DNA from: JBGVMW01 sp045122835 | Lineage (GTDB): Bacteria; Bacillota; Clostridia; Lachnospirales; Lachnospiraceae | DNA length: 9,559 nt | Assembly (NCBI GenBank): GCA_045122835.1 | Contig: JBGVIB010000131.1 | Span: forward strand, 1-9,559 | Direction of reading: 5' to 3' | In this document: piece after piece, positions 1-7,071 of the stretch | Layout: each line of letters opens with the position of its first letter | Position numbering within the stretch: the stretch's first letter is position 1 | The notes under the pieces: model-generated | Seen by the model: only the letters and a program-made list of their open reading frames with translations | Databases searched by the model: none | Told to the model about the DNA's origin: nothing | Translations under genes and position numbers: made by a program

Positions 1-231
1 TGCAACGGTTTCTCCCGCATCTGATAACTCTGGAGTTCCATTCCAATACTGAATTGCCGGAGATGCCCATTCCCATGAGCTGTTGTTGAAATGTAATGTA
101 ACATACATGCTGCCTGTTTCAGCAGCCTCTGCTACTAAACTAAATCCACCCGGCAATAGGCTGACTACTAATGCCAGAGAAAGAAATACGCTTAGTAAGC
201 GATTTGAAAACCTCTTTTTAATTTTCAACAT
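1..231 (-). CDS. Secreted protein, N-terminal fragment (probable carbohydrate-binding extracellular enzyme)
   Basis: The first 77 codons of a gene that continues beyond the left edge, read from the minus strand. The ATG at 231-229 follows an AGTGAGGG ribosome binding site. Seen: a classical signal peptide with a basic start (MLKIKKRFSNR), a hydrophobic core (LLSVFLSLALVVSLLPGG) and an AEA-like cleavage region around residues 36-38. The mature part begins TGSMYVTLHFNNSSWEW and continues through PAIQYWNGTPEL. The paired aromatic residues and the Q-Y-W-N-G pattern recall starch-binding modules of clostridial extracellular amylases and pullulanases (CBM25/26-like). That assignment is from memory of the family style and is tentative. 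No catalytic domain is inside the window. A sugar ABC importer about 5 kb away makes a polysaccharide-degrading role attractive but unproven. That it is a secreted protein is much surer than its function. Confidence 0.75.
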   Translation of the reverse strand, partial: MLKIKKRFSNRLLSVFLSLALVVSLLPGGFSLVAEAAETGSMYVTLHFNNSSWEWASPAIQYWNGTPELSDAGETVA

Positions 232-271
232 TTTCCCTCACTTTCATAATATATTTGATTAATACTTCATC

Positions 272-301
272 ATTATACACAATTTTCACCAAACTTTGCA
301 A
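272..301 (-). promoter_or_regulatory. Predicted promoter of the truncated secreted gene
   Basis: On the minus strand a perfect TATAAT -10 box lies at 277-272 and a TTGCAA -35 box at 301-296, with an 18-base spacer. The -10 box is about 40 bases upstream of the ATG at 231. The 15-bp element at 312-298 overlaps the -35 box. Confidence 0.6.
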
Positions 302-312
302 CAGTTTTTTGT
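298..312 (-). promoter_or_regulatory. Shared 15-bp element, copy 1 (possible operator)
   Basis: The minus strand reads ACAAAAAACTGTTGC. It matches the copy in the lacI promoter (ACAATAAACTGTTGT, 5252-5266) at 13 of 15 positions. It overlaps the predicted -35 box of the truncated secreted gene, a position that would suit a regulator. Function is inferred from recurrence and position only. Confidence 0.35.
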
Positions 313-406
313 GTAAAATCACTCTTTTGTTGAAACTGCTTAGAATATCAGTTATTTTTTGTATATATTACTAATTCCATTACTTATTACTTTTTTAACC
401 AAAACA

Positions 407-436
407 AAAGCGCATTCCAAAACCGGAATACGCTTT
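407..436 (-). terminator. Rho-independent terminator of the manA / secreted-protein unit
   Basis: The arms AAAGCGCATTCC (407-418) and GGAATACGCTTT (425-436) pair with one mismatch around a six-base loop. On the minus strand the stem is followed by CTTTTGTTTT, a broken U-tract. It lies just downstream of the stop codon at 447-445. Confidence 0.75.
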
Positions 437-444
437 ACATTGTG

Positions 445-1530
445 TTATTTAATTACCACTTTTTTCGGTGTAGAATATGCTGTTCTGAATGTACTTCTAT
501 CACCGGTACCCGCAACATCCACAGTAGCAACACCACAAACCTTAAAGTAATAAGTGCCTTTCTTCAAAGTAGAGGTAGTTTTTGATGTAATATAACCACT
601 GCTGATAGTAGATAACAACCGGTATCCGCCTTTTTTATAGGTAGATACATATACCTCATATGCATGGACATAGTCCATCCGATTCCATGACAATACTGCT
701 TTTTTTCTGGAAGAAGATGCTTTTACCTTTGTCTTTGCCGGCGCCAGCTTTTCATATAAATTTTCAAAGTAAAATTCATACGTTCCACTATCATTGCCAT
801 CTACCACAACATAGTATATTGTGTTTTTCTTCAACATCACTTCATAGTATTTAGAAGCTCCCTTACTTACATTCTGTCCTTTTGCCACTATCTGACTATC
901 CTCTAAGTCACTTGCCCGATAAATAGCAAAGTTAAGCTGGCTGTTAGAGGTAAGATTCTTAAACACTGCACGTAAAGGTATATCTTTCCTTCCCGTTTTC
1001 AGCTTATATACGTCACGGTCTCCCGTAACCTCTAATGTGCCGGTAGTAGCACTGTCATAAATTGTCCATCTAGCTTCCTCTGCAGTGTCAGACACATCAT
1101 CTTTCACTTCCTTTACAGAAAGAGAGTACTGTCCATTTACTTTTTCTTCCTCATTTGTCATACATATATAATATGTATCAGCCGGATTGAGCTTTACCGT
1201 GCGGGACAGGCTGCTATTTCCTCCCACAACCATGCCCAGAGCTTCATTTTCCTCACTGTCATCGGAATACAACGCAAATTCTACACCTGTAGCAGAATTG
1301 CAGTCTGTCTGAAACACATAATAAGACTCCTCTGGTCCTGTCTGAAATAAATACCATTCACTGCTGTTTTCCCCAGAAAGCGTGCCACTCACCGGTGTGT
1401 TTAACTGCATGTCCACTGCCTGATCTGAGGAGACACCTCCCGCCGCCTCTGTATGTATATTTCCTACTGTCAACAGCCCCATGACAATTGCCACAGTGAC
1501 TCCTTTTATTTTTGTTCTTAACATTTGCAT
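445..1530 (-). CDS. Secreted protein with two PPC-like domains and a C-terminal Fn3-like domain
   Basis: A 361-residue exported protein of unknown function. Seen: a signal peptide at residues 1-30 (basic start, then VTVAIVMGLLTVGNI, cleavage near TEAAG). Two beta-rich repeats follow, at about 40-142 and 153-257. Each has the pattern of bacterial pre-peptidase C-terminal (PPC) domains: a G-T-L opening, a W/V-Y-x-F/L core (EWYLFQTG; DVYKLKTG), a middle FALYS/FAIYR strand and a closing YY(I/V)-C/V strand ending in G-x-Y. The last ~98 residues (from LAPAKTKVKA) look like a fibronectin type III fold, with VLSWNRMDYVHAYEVYVS and YYFKVCGVA. No catalytic domain, sortase motif or membrane anchor is visible, so it is probably an extracellular binding or adhesion protein. 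The ATG lies one base after the manA stop (TAG-A-ATG), using AAAGGA inside the manA end as ribosome binding site; a second ATG two codons later (1524) is also possible. The tight spacing implies co-transcription and translational coupling. Confidence 0.8.
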   Translation of the reverse strand: MQMLRTKIKGVTVAIVMGLLTVGNIHTEAAGGVSSDQAVDMQLNTPVSGTLSGENSSEWYLFQTGPEESYYVFQTDCNSATGVEFALYSDDSEENEALGMVVGGNSSLSRTVKLNPADTYYICMTNEEEKVNGQYSLSVKEVKDDVSDTAEEARWTIYDSATTGTLEVTGDRDVYKLKTGRKDIPLRAVFKNLTSNSQLNFAIYRASDLEDSQIVAKGQNVSKGASKYYEVMLKKNTIYYVVVDGNDSGTYEFYFENLYEKLAPAKTKVKASSSRKKAVLSWNRMDYVHAYEVYVSTYKKGGYRLLSTISSGYITSKTTSTLKKGTYYFKVCGVATVDVAGTGDRSTFRTAYSTPKKVVIK

Positions 1531-1531
1531 T

Positions 1532-2482
1532 CTATCCTTTCTTCTCTGCCGGGCTGGATACTATCATTTCCATCTGCCCTTCCATGTGAACTGTTCCATA
1601 CTGATATGGTATAATGAAATGATCGCCCTTTTTTACTGCATATCCCTCCACATTACCGGAGCCTTCAATTATGCTGACGATCTGAAATGCCTCTGCCATT
1701 TCATAGTCCTTTGTGTCTGTAACCTGGAATTTCCATACTTTATAATAAGAACAATCCACTAACAATTCTTCTGTTGCATCCGTTCCTGCCTGCTTTTCTA
1801 CCCTATAATCCACATGGGGAACCATAATCACTTCCATACTTTGTTCCTTGTGAAGCTCCCTTGGTTTGCCATTCTGCAGACGGTCATAATCATACACCCG
1901 GTAGGTGATATCGCTGTTCTGCTGGGACTCTAAAAGCAGCGTTCCCCCCTTTATGGCATGTACCGTTCCCGGATTAATCTGTAGGAAATCGCCTTTCTTA
2001 ATGGGAATTTCCCGAATCAGTTCAGACCATTTCTGGCCTTCTATCATTTCTCTTAACTCTTCTCTTGTCTTTGCATTATGTCCGATTACAATAGTTGCAT
2101 CCTTGTCACAGTCTAAAATATACCAACTTTCTGTTTTTCCTAAAGAACCGTGTTCATGAACCTTTGCATATTCATCATCCGGATGTACTTGTATGCTTAA
2201 ATCTTCTTTTGCGTCAATGATTTTTGTCAATAATGGAAAAGTATCACTATCCGGATTACCAAATAGTTCCTTGTGATTTTTATATACTTCACTTAAATGC
2301 TGTCCCTGAAACCTGCCGTTCTTAATGGTCCCATCTCCGTTAGGATGAGCACTCACCGCCCAGCATTCGCCAGTCTGCTCCCCTGGAATCTCATAGCCAA
2401 ATTCCTCACGCATCCGATTGCCGCCCCAGAGCATTTCCTTAAATACCGGATCTAAAAATAATATCTCCTTTGTTAATGCCAC
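1532..2482 (-). CDS. manA: Mannose-6-phosphate isomerase, class I
   Basis: Interconverts mannose-6-phosphate and fructose-6-phosphate in the cytoplasm, linking mannose and GDP-mannose metabolism with glycolysis. The 316-residue cupin protein has the short Firmicutes form of the type I enzyme. Seen: N-terminal FLDPVFKEMLWGG; GECWAVSAHPNG at 38-49; the zinc-ligand motif SIQVHPDD with Gln98 and His100; KTESWYIL with Glu118; GTVHAI with His175; and QNSDITYRVYDYDR with the expected catalytic Arg195. All canonical metal ligands are present, so it should be active. The start is GTG at 2482, preceded by GGGAGG six bases upstream; the downstream protein begins immediately after the stop. The predicted promoter lies at 2548-2576. 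Its link to the sugar importer further right is unproven; it may simply be a housekeeping gene. Confidence 0.95.
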   Translation of the reverse strand: MALTKEILFLDPVFKEMLWGGNRMREEFGYEIPGEQTGECWAVSAHPNGDGTIKNGRFQGQHLSEVYKNHKELFGNPDSDTFPLLTKIIDAKEDLSIQVHPDDEYAKVHEHGSLGKTESWYILDCDKDATIVIGHNAKTREELREMIEGQKWSELIREIPIKKGDFLQINPGTVHAIKGGTLLLESQQNSDITYRVYDYDRLQNGKPRELHKEQSMEVIMVPHVDYRVEKQAGTDATEELLVDCSYYKVWKFQVTDTKDYEMAEAFQIVSIIEGSGNVEGYAVKKGDHFIIPYQYGTVHMEGQMEMIVSSPAEKKG

Positions 2483-2762
2483 AATTTTCCTCCCTTATTC
2501 GCTGTTTGCTATCTATATATAAAAATATATTACGATATGACATTACTATTGTATTGATTTTCTGCAATAAAATCAAGAGGAAGATACATGCGATGTCTTT
2601 TTACAACTTCCTGTCTCCAATTTATTTAAACATAGTTGGTGTGATTGTTCAATACCTATTTGTATAAACTCTCCTGGTTTCAGAAAATCTGTTCCTTTCT
2701 TTACCTTTTCTCCAAAATATGATATCGTTTCCTTTAGAATTTAAAAAGGAGCAAGATATTTT
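2483..2762. other. Divergent intergenic region between manA and the MATE gene
   Basis: This 280-base AT-rich region carries promoters for the two diverging genes. The manA promoter and an overlapping inverted repeat are described separately. For the MATE gene the ribosome binding site AAAAAGGAG (2743-2751) is clear. Possible -10 boxes are TATAAA (about 2662) and TATGAT (about 2719), but neither has a convincing -35 partner. I see no small gene here. Confidence 0.5.
2548..2576 (-). promoter_or_regulatory. Predicted manA promoter with overlapping inverted repeat
   Basis: On the minus strand TTGATT (2576-2571) and TACAAT (2553-2548) are separated by exactly 17 bases, a good sigma-A arrangement. 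The spacer and -35 box coincide with a perfect 8-bp inverted repeat, TTGATTTT (2554-2561) and AAAATCAA (2569-2576), around a seven-base loop. A repressor bound there would block RNA polymerase; whether one exists is inference. Confidence 0.5.
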
Positions 2763-4106
2763 ATGATAGACAATAAAACCTTTTACAAAAATGTATCCAT
2801 ACTGGTTCTACCTATGGCGATACAGAACTTAATTAATGTAGGAATCTCCTCCACGGATGTGATTATGCTTGGAAAAATCGGTGAAAAAACGTTGTCTGGT
2901 GCCTCCCTTGGCAGCCAGGTTTACTTTATTTTAAATCTGATTTTATTCGGATTAACCTCCGGAGCCTCCGTACTGATTGCACAATATTGGGGAAAAAAGG
3001 ATATGAAGACCATCCACAAGATATTTGGGATTGAAATAAAATTCGCAGTGGTTGTCAGTGCTTTATTTATGCTTGTCACTCTATTACTAACAGAATCCAT
3101 TATGCACATATTTTCAAATGATCCAGAAGTAATTAAAGAAGGCGTCAGCTATCTTCGGGTTGTCAGCTTTTCTTATGTGCTGTCTGCAATTACCATGGTT
3201 TACCTGAATACCATGAGAAGCATGGAGCGTGTAAAAATTGCAACCATTGTTTATCTTTGTTCTTTGTTTATAAATATTATTGCCAATTACCTGCTGATTT
3301 TTACACCACTTCAATTAGGTGTACAAGGTGCGGCAATTGGTACCTGCGTTGCCAGAGTGTTGGAGCTTCTTATAGTAATTTTTTATGACAGAAAATGCAA
3401 TAAAGTATTCCGCTTTCAGCTTCAGGATTTGGTTGCAAAGGATTCTGTGATTTTGAAGGATTTCCTACAATTTTCTATGCCTGTTGTGTTCAATGAGCTG
3501 GCATGGGGAACGGGAGTATCTGCCATTTCCGCTATTTTAGGGCATTTAGGAAGTGCAGCAACTGCTGCAAATTCCTCTGCACAGGTTGCAAGACAGCTTG
3601 CTATGGTAATCGGGCTTGGCATGGCCAATGCTGCTGCTATTATGATTGGGAAAGCGATTGGAGAAGGAAAACTTGACCATGCCCGTGTCTTTGGCAGGAA
3701 ATTTGTGCAGCTAAGCGTTATCACCGGCATTCTGGGTGCTCTTGTTATTCTGATTGCCAGACCTGTGCTTCTTAATTTTCTGGTACTTACCCCTACTGCA
3801 AGGGATTACCTTTCTTCTATGATGTTTGTGATGGCTTATTTTGTAATCGCACAATCCATTAACACTACATTGATTGTAGGTATTTTCCGTGCCGGCGGAG
3901 ATACCAGATTTGGTCTGTTGTTAGACGCTTCTACTCTGTGGGGTGTTGCCATTGTCCTTGGCTGTATCGGTGCTTTCTTACTGAAGCTTCCGGTTATTGT
4001 AGTGTATATGCTGTTGCTTAGTGATGAAATTATTAAGATACCATTGAGTTTTATGCGATATCGGTCTTACAAATGGCTTAAGAATGTGACGAAAGATATT
4101 TTATAG
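2763..4106 (+). CDS. MATE family efflux transporter
   Basis: A 447-residue polytopic membrane protein of the multidrug and toxic compound extrusion family, which exports cationic or aromatic compounds using a sodium or proton gradient. Seen: about twelve hydrophobic segments arranged as two related halves. The N-terminal LVLPMAIQNLINVGISSTDVI has the family's TM1 pattern, followed by GEKTLSGASLGSQVYF. TSGASVLIAQYWGKKD marks the end of TM2 and the following loop, with the equivalent GLGMANAAAIMIGKAIGEGK in the second half. FRAGGDTRF is the typical late-domain loop. Length matches the family's usual 440-460 residues. Start: ATG preceded by AAAAAGGAG with a rather long 11-base gap. It is the only plus-strand gene in the window and is monocistronic, ending at the terminator at 4161-4196. 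The substrate cannot be told from sequence, and a link to the neighbouring sugar genes is not evident. Confidence 0.93.
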   Translation: MIDNKTFYKNVSILVLPMAIQNLINVGISSTDVIMLGKIGEKTLSGASLGSQVYFILNLILFGLTSGASVLIAQYWGKKDMKTIHKIFGIEIKFAVVVSALFMLVTLLLTESIMHIFSNDPEVIKEGVSYLRVVSFSYVLSAITMVYLNTMRSMERVKIATIVYLCSLFINIIANYLLIFTPLQLGVQGAAIGTCVARVLELLIVIFYDRKCNKVFRFQLQDLVAKDSVILKDFLQFSMPVVFNELAWGTGVSAISAILGHLGSAATAANSSAQVARQLAMVIGLGMANAAAIMIGKAIGEGKLDHARVFGRKFVQLSVITGILGALVILIARPVLLNFLVLTPTARDYLSSMMFVMAYFVIAQSINTTLIVGIFRAGGDTRFGLLLDASTLWGVAIVLGCIGAFLLKLPVIVVYMLLLSDEIIKIPLSFMRYRSYKWLKNVTKDIL

Positions 4107-4127
4107 TTACGAGAAATTACAATATTC

Positions 4128-4144
4128 CACAATAAATTGTTGTG
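4128..4144. promoter_or_regulatory. Shared 15-bp element, copy 2 (palindromic)
   Basis: CACAATAAATTGTTGTG has matching ends (CACAA / TTGTG) and an inner perfect ACAAT-AA-ATTGT repeat. The core at 4129-4143 differs by one base from the element at 5252-5266. It lies between the MATE stop and the bidirectional terminator, just past the lacI 3' end, where no promoter is expected. Both copies are followed 10-11 bases later by TATATAAAA and then a hairpin, so this may be a small duplicated block rather than an operator. Confidence 0.35.
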
Positions 4145-4160
4145 ATTTTCAGTATATAAA

Positions 4161-4196
4161 AAATATAAGCAGGCAAATGCCTGCTTATATTTTTTT
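4161..4196. terminator. Bidirectional rho-independent terminator (MATE gene and lacI)
   Basis: A 14-bp stem with no mismatch, AAATATAAGCAGGC (4161-4174) and GCCTGCTTATATTT (4179-4192), around an AAAT loop. T-runs occur on both sides: TTTTTT at 4191-4196 on the plus strand, and six T on the minus strand after the stem. It serves both converging genes. The lacI stop codon (4187-4185) lies inside the right arm. Confidence 0.9.
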
Positions 4197-5192
4197 CACG
4201 CTCTCTCCCTCCTGGAATGTAAAAGGAATCACTTCGTGAACCGCTTCCATATTCAGATCAACCATTTTCAATAAAATCTCAAGACCTCTTTTGGCCAGCC
4301 CTTCATGCTGTTGTTTGATGGTAGTAAGCTTGGGATTATAATATTCTGCCAGTTCTATTCCATCAAACCCCATCACGGATATGTCTTCTGGTACCCGATA
4401 GCCCATATCCCGCAAAGCCCTTATTGCGCCAATGGCAGTTACATCACTCATGGCAAATACTGCCGTGATATCCGGAGCTTTCTCTATCAGACATTTCATT
4501 GCCTGATAAGCGTTATCATAAGAAAAACGGCTTGGCTGATATCTAGTTTCTACGCGAAATTCCAGACCGTGTTCCTTAAAGCTCATAAGACCGCCCTCAT
4601 ATCTGAGTCTGCTGATATCAGAACGCTTCCAGTCGCCGCCTAAAATTCCAATTTCTCTATGACCACTTTCAATCAAATAGTCAACAGCTGCCTTTGATGC
4701 CATTCTGTCATCGGTAGATACACTGGACAAATTAGGACTATCCAGCTCATCTGACTGGTTTGTCAATATCACACAGGGTACCGTCACTTTCGAAAAACTT
4801 TTCTCAAAATAGGTTACGTTTCCCCCCAGAAACAAAATCCCCATAGGCTTTCTTTCGCGACACATCATAATTGCCTGCTCTACTTCATTTTCCTCTTCGT
4901 CCAGATAGCAGATATCTGTTGTATATGTGGTTTTTTCCACATTTTTTTGGATGGATTCCACAATTCCATGAAACAACACGTTACTGGTTCCTTTTACAAT
5001 CACACCGATTGTGCGGCTTGCAGTCTGCTTTAACTGCTTTGCGTTGTTGTTCGGCACAAAATTATATTGAGCAACTATTCTTTCAATTCTTTGCTTTGCT
5101 TCCGGACTTACGTCCGTTCTATGATTCAGTACTCTTGACACAGTACTTACGGAATAACCAGATTCTTTTGCAATATCTTTTATCGTAACCAT
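4185..5192 (-). CDS. LacI-family transcriptional regulator
   Basis: A sugar-responsive DNA-binding repressor of 335 residues. Seen: N-terminal helix-turn-helix MVTIKDIAKESGYSVSTVSR followed by VLNHRTDVSPEAKQRI. The hinge helix NNNAKQLKQTAS carries the leucine that in this family inserts at a central CpG of the operator. A periplasmic-binding-protein-like effector domain follows (TIGVIVKG onward; ILGGDWKRSD; MSDVTAIGAIRALRDMGYRVPEDISV; GFDGIELAEYYNPKLTTIKQQ). I chose the ATG at 5192 because the family aligns from MVTIKDIA. In-frame TTG (5210) and GTG (5204) codons upstream are alternatives, and the ribosome binding site is weak for all three, with AAGG best placed for the GTG. The gene lies immediately downstream of the ABC operon but is separated from it by a strong terminator and has its own promoter. 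It probably controls that operon through the CG-centred sites at 8618-8653. The effector sugar cannot be deduced. Confidence 0.93.
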   Translation of the reverse strand: MVTIKDIAKESGYSVSTVSRVLNHRTDVSPEAKQRIERIVAQYNFVPNNNAKQLKQTASRTIGVIVKGTSNVLFHGIVESIQKNVEKTTYTTDICYLDEEENEVEQAIMMCRERKPMGILFLGGNVTYFEKSFSKVTVPCVILTNQSDELDSPNLSSVSTDDRMASKAAVDYLIESGHREIGILGGDWKRSDISRLRYEGGLMSFKEHGLEFRVETRYQPSRFSYDNAYQAMKCLIEKAPDITAVFAMSDVTAIGAIRALRDMGYRVPEDISVMGFDGIELAEYYNPKLTTIKQQHEGLAKRGLEILLKMVDLNMEAVHEVIPFTFQEGESVKKI

Positions 5193-5231
5193 TCTCTCAA
5201 CCACGTCCAATACCTTGTCTTTGCTTCCAAC

Positions 5232-5266
5232 ACTATACTATACTTTACTTTACAATAAACTGTTGT
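5232..5266 (-). promoter_or_regulatory. lacI promoter region with shared 15-bp element, copy 3
   Basis: On the minus strand two overlapping TATAGT -10 candidates lie at 5242-5237 and 5237-5232. No good -35 box is found. Instead, ACAATAAACTGTTGT (plus-strand reading, 5252-5266) covers the expected spacer/-35 area. Its outer ACAA/TTGT bases are inverted repeats. The position suggests autoregulation or control by another factor, by inference. Confidence 0.4.
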
Positions 5267-5281
5267 ATCCTCCTGGTATAT

Positions 5282-5311
5282 AAAAGCCTGCCTGGAATCA
5301 GGCAGGCTTTT
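5282..5311 (-). terminator. Terminator of the sugar ABC operon
   Basis: A perfect 13-bp inverted repeat, AAAAGCCTGCCTG (5282-5294) and CAGGCAGGCTTTT (5299-5311), around a four-base GAAT loop. It starts about 30 bases after the stop codon of the second permease. The built-in T-run makes a strong intrinsic terminator. It insulates the operon from the lacI promoter. Confidence 0.92.
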
Positions 5312-5340
5312 AGGAAAATACTTCACCTTCTAAAAAGAAA

Positions 5341-6210
5341 TTAACCCTTTACTGCACCAGAAACAACACCTTCAATAATGCTCTTCTGACATGCCATATA
5401 GAAAACAATAATTGGAATAATGGCAAGTACAAGCATCGCCATCATTGCACCCCAGTCAATAGAACCATATCCACCTTTCAGATACTGAATGGCAATTGGA
5501 ATGGTTTTGTATTCTTTGATATCCAGTACCAGATATGGTAACAGATAGTCGTTCCAAATCCACATTGCTTGTAAGATGGCAACGGTAATAGCTGTTGGTT
5601 TCAGAATCGGGAATACCACTCTGAAATATGTCTGGATTGGATTACATCCGTCAATCATGGCTGCTTCTTCAATCTCAAGAGGAATGCTCTTAACAAACCC
5701 ACAGAACATGAAGACAGCCAGACCGGCTCCAAATCCTAAATACACTATAATAATACCTACCGGATTACCTAATTTCAGCATGTTTGCCAATTTTGATAAG
5801 GTAAACATAACCATCTGGAATGGTACAATCATTGAGAAAAGACACAGCATATACATAATCTTAGTGAACTTGTTATTTACTCTGCTGATATACCATGCAA
5901 ACATGGAAGTAAGCAGAATAATCACTGCAACAGAACACACTGTAATAAACAACGAATATCCAAATGCCTTGAAGAAATCAATCTTCCTAATACCTTCAAC
6001 GTAGTTTTCCAAGCCTACAAACATTTTGCCTGTTCCAAGCTTGAATGGATACCTGTTAATAAAGGCTTTCTTTTTGAATGAATTCATAAGTACCATTAAA
6101 ATTGGTAACACATATACAATTGAAATCAAACTGAATATTACGGTAAGAACTCCACCATGGCGGGCTCTTCTTACTGCACTTACCTGGTCTTCTTTGTTTT
6201 TCTTTGCCAT
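5341..6210 (-). CDS. Sugar ABC transporter permease (MalG-like, CUT1 family)
   Basis: A 289-residue inner membrane subunit of a carbohydrate importer, forming the translocation pore with the permease encoded just upstream. Seen: a basic cytoplasmic N-terminus (MAKKNKEDQVSAVRRARHGG), about six membrane segments, and the EAA loop at residues 180-203 (EEAAMIDGCNPIQTYFRVVF, then PILKP) that docks on the ATPase. The conserved WNDYLLPYLVL near residue 220 and the ending IIEGVVSGAVKG are typical of MalG-like proteins. Its ATG overlaps the stop of the upstream permease by one base (TAATG). A near-perfect AAGGAGGTG ribosome binding site lies inside the upstream gene, so the two are translationally coupled for one-to-one assembly. 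It is the last gene of the operon. No ATPase gene follows. Confidence 0.95.
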   Translation of the reverse strand: MAKKNKEDQVSAVRRARHGGVLTVIFSLISIVYVLPILMVLMNSFKKKAFINRYPFKLGTGKMFVGLENYVEGIRKIDFFKAFGYSLFITVCSVAVIILLTSMFAWYISRVNNKFTKIMYMLCLFSMIVPFQMVMFTLSKLANMLKLGNPVGIIIVYLGFGAGLAVFMFCGFVKSIPLEIEEAAMIDGCNPIQTYFRVVFPILKPTAITVAILQAMWIWNDYLLPYLVLDIKEYKTIPIAIQYLKGGYGSIDWGAMMAMLVLAIIPIIVFYMACQKSIIEGVVSGAVKG

Positions 6211-7052
6211 TACTGCTGCACCTCCTTACTTCTGGTCAGATAATTCTGTAACAATGCAATCACTGCTACCAGAATAAAGAATACAACTGCCTTCGCCTGT
6301 CCAACACCTTCCCATCCATTACGTCCATAGAACGTATTGTAAATATTAAGTGCTAACATTTCAGACTTGTTAGATGGATTACCAGCTGTCAATGCTAAGT
6401 TCTGATCAAATAACTTAAAGCTGTTTGTCAATGTTAAAAATGTACAAATTGTGATGGATGGCATTACCATTGGTAAGGTAACATGCTTCAATACCTGGCC
6501 TGAAGTAGCACCATCGATCTTTGCAGCTTCAATTAATTCTCCCGGAATATTCTGAATACCAGAAATATAGATAATCATCATGTAACCAACCTGCTGCCAG
6601 TTCATAAGAATCAACAAACCAACAAAACCATACCATTCATTATAAACTAATGTTCTTCCAAAATTAGCAAGAATACCATTTAAAATCATCTGCCAGATAT
6701 AACCTAATACGATACCACCGATTAAGTTAGGCATAAAAAATACGGTACGGAAAATATTAGTTCCCTTAATTCCCTTTGTTAAAAGCATCGCAATCACAAA
6801 TGCCAACACGTTAATAGTAAGAACGGATGCAATTGTAAATAATGCTGTATACCATAACGAATGGACAAAAGATGCATCTGTAAATATCTTTAAATAGTTG
6901 CTAATTCCTGTGAATTTTGCATCTTTAACGGTTGTAAATTTACAGAATGATAAGTAGACACCCATAATAAAAGGAACTATAAAACCGATAATAAATGCCA
7001 AGAATGTTGGCAATGCAAAAATGGGAAAATATCTTTTTATCGCTTTCTCCAT
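6210..7052 (-). CDS. Sugar ABC transporter permease (MalF-like, CUT1 family)
   Basis: A 280-residue membrane subunit, partner of the following permease. Seen: the N-terminal FPIFALPTFLAFIIGFIVPF helix and six predicted membrane segments. FFMPNLIGGIVLGYIW near residue 105-120 is characteristic of short MalF/UgpA-like permeases. The EAA motif at 172-196 (ELIEAAKIDGATSGQVLKHV, then TLPMV) is complete. It lacks the large periplasmic loop of E. coli MalF, as usual for Firmicutes. The start ATG at 7052 follows AGAAAGGAAA. The gene is separated from the binding-protein gene by a 97-base gap with a hairpin, and overlaps the next gene by one base. This arrangement is common for di- and oligosaccharide importers; the substrate is not readable from the permease. 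Confidence 0.94.
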   Translation of the reverse strand: MEKAIKRYFPIFALPTFLAFIIGFIVPFIMGVYLSFCKFTTVKDAKFTGISNYLKIFTDASFVHSLWYTALFTIASVLTINVLAFVIAMLLTKGIKGTNIFRTVFFMPNLIGGIVLGYIWQMILNGILANFGRTLVYNEWYGFVGLLILMNWQQVGYMMIIYISGIQNIPGELIEAAKIDGATSGQVLKHVTLPMVMPSITICTFLTLTNSFKLFDQNLALTAGNPSNKSEMLALNIYNTFYGRNGWEGVGQAKAVVFFILVAVIALLQNYLTRSKEVQQ

Positions 7053-7071
7053 AATAATTTCCTTTCTTAAA

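Noticed and set aside
359..550. A plus-strand frame near the terminator at 407-436
   Set aside because: It passes through the terminator hairpin and the antisense end of the secreted-protein gene, and has no ribosome binding site.
1481..1762. A plus-strand frame of 93 codons across the manA / secreted-protein junction
   Set aside because: It is antisense to both convincing genes, with no family resemblance and no start signal.
3422..3730. A 102-codon minus-strand frame inside the MATE gene
   Set aside because: It is antisense to a well-supported transporter gene, has no ribosome binding site, and its Ala/Ser-rich translation mirrors the opposite strand.
5193..5210. Extension of the LacI-family protein to an upstream TTG
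   Set aside because: The family's conserved N-terminus begins at MVTIKDIA, so the extra six residues are not needed. The TTG cannot be fully excluded because the ribosome binding site for the ATG is weak.
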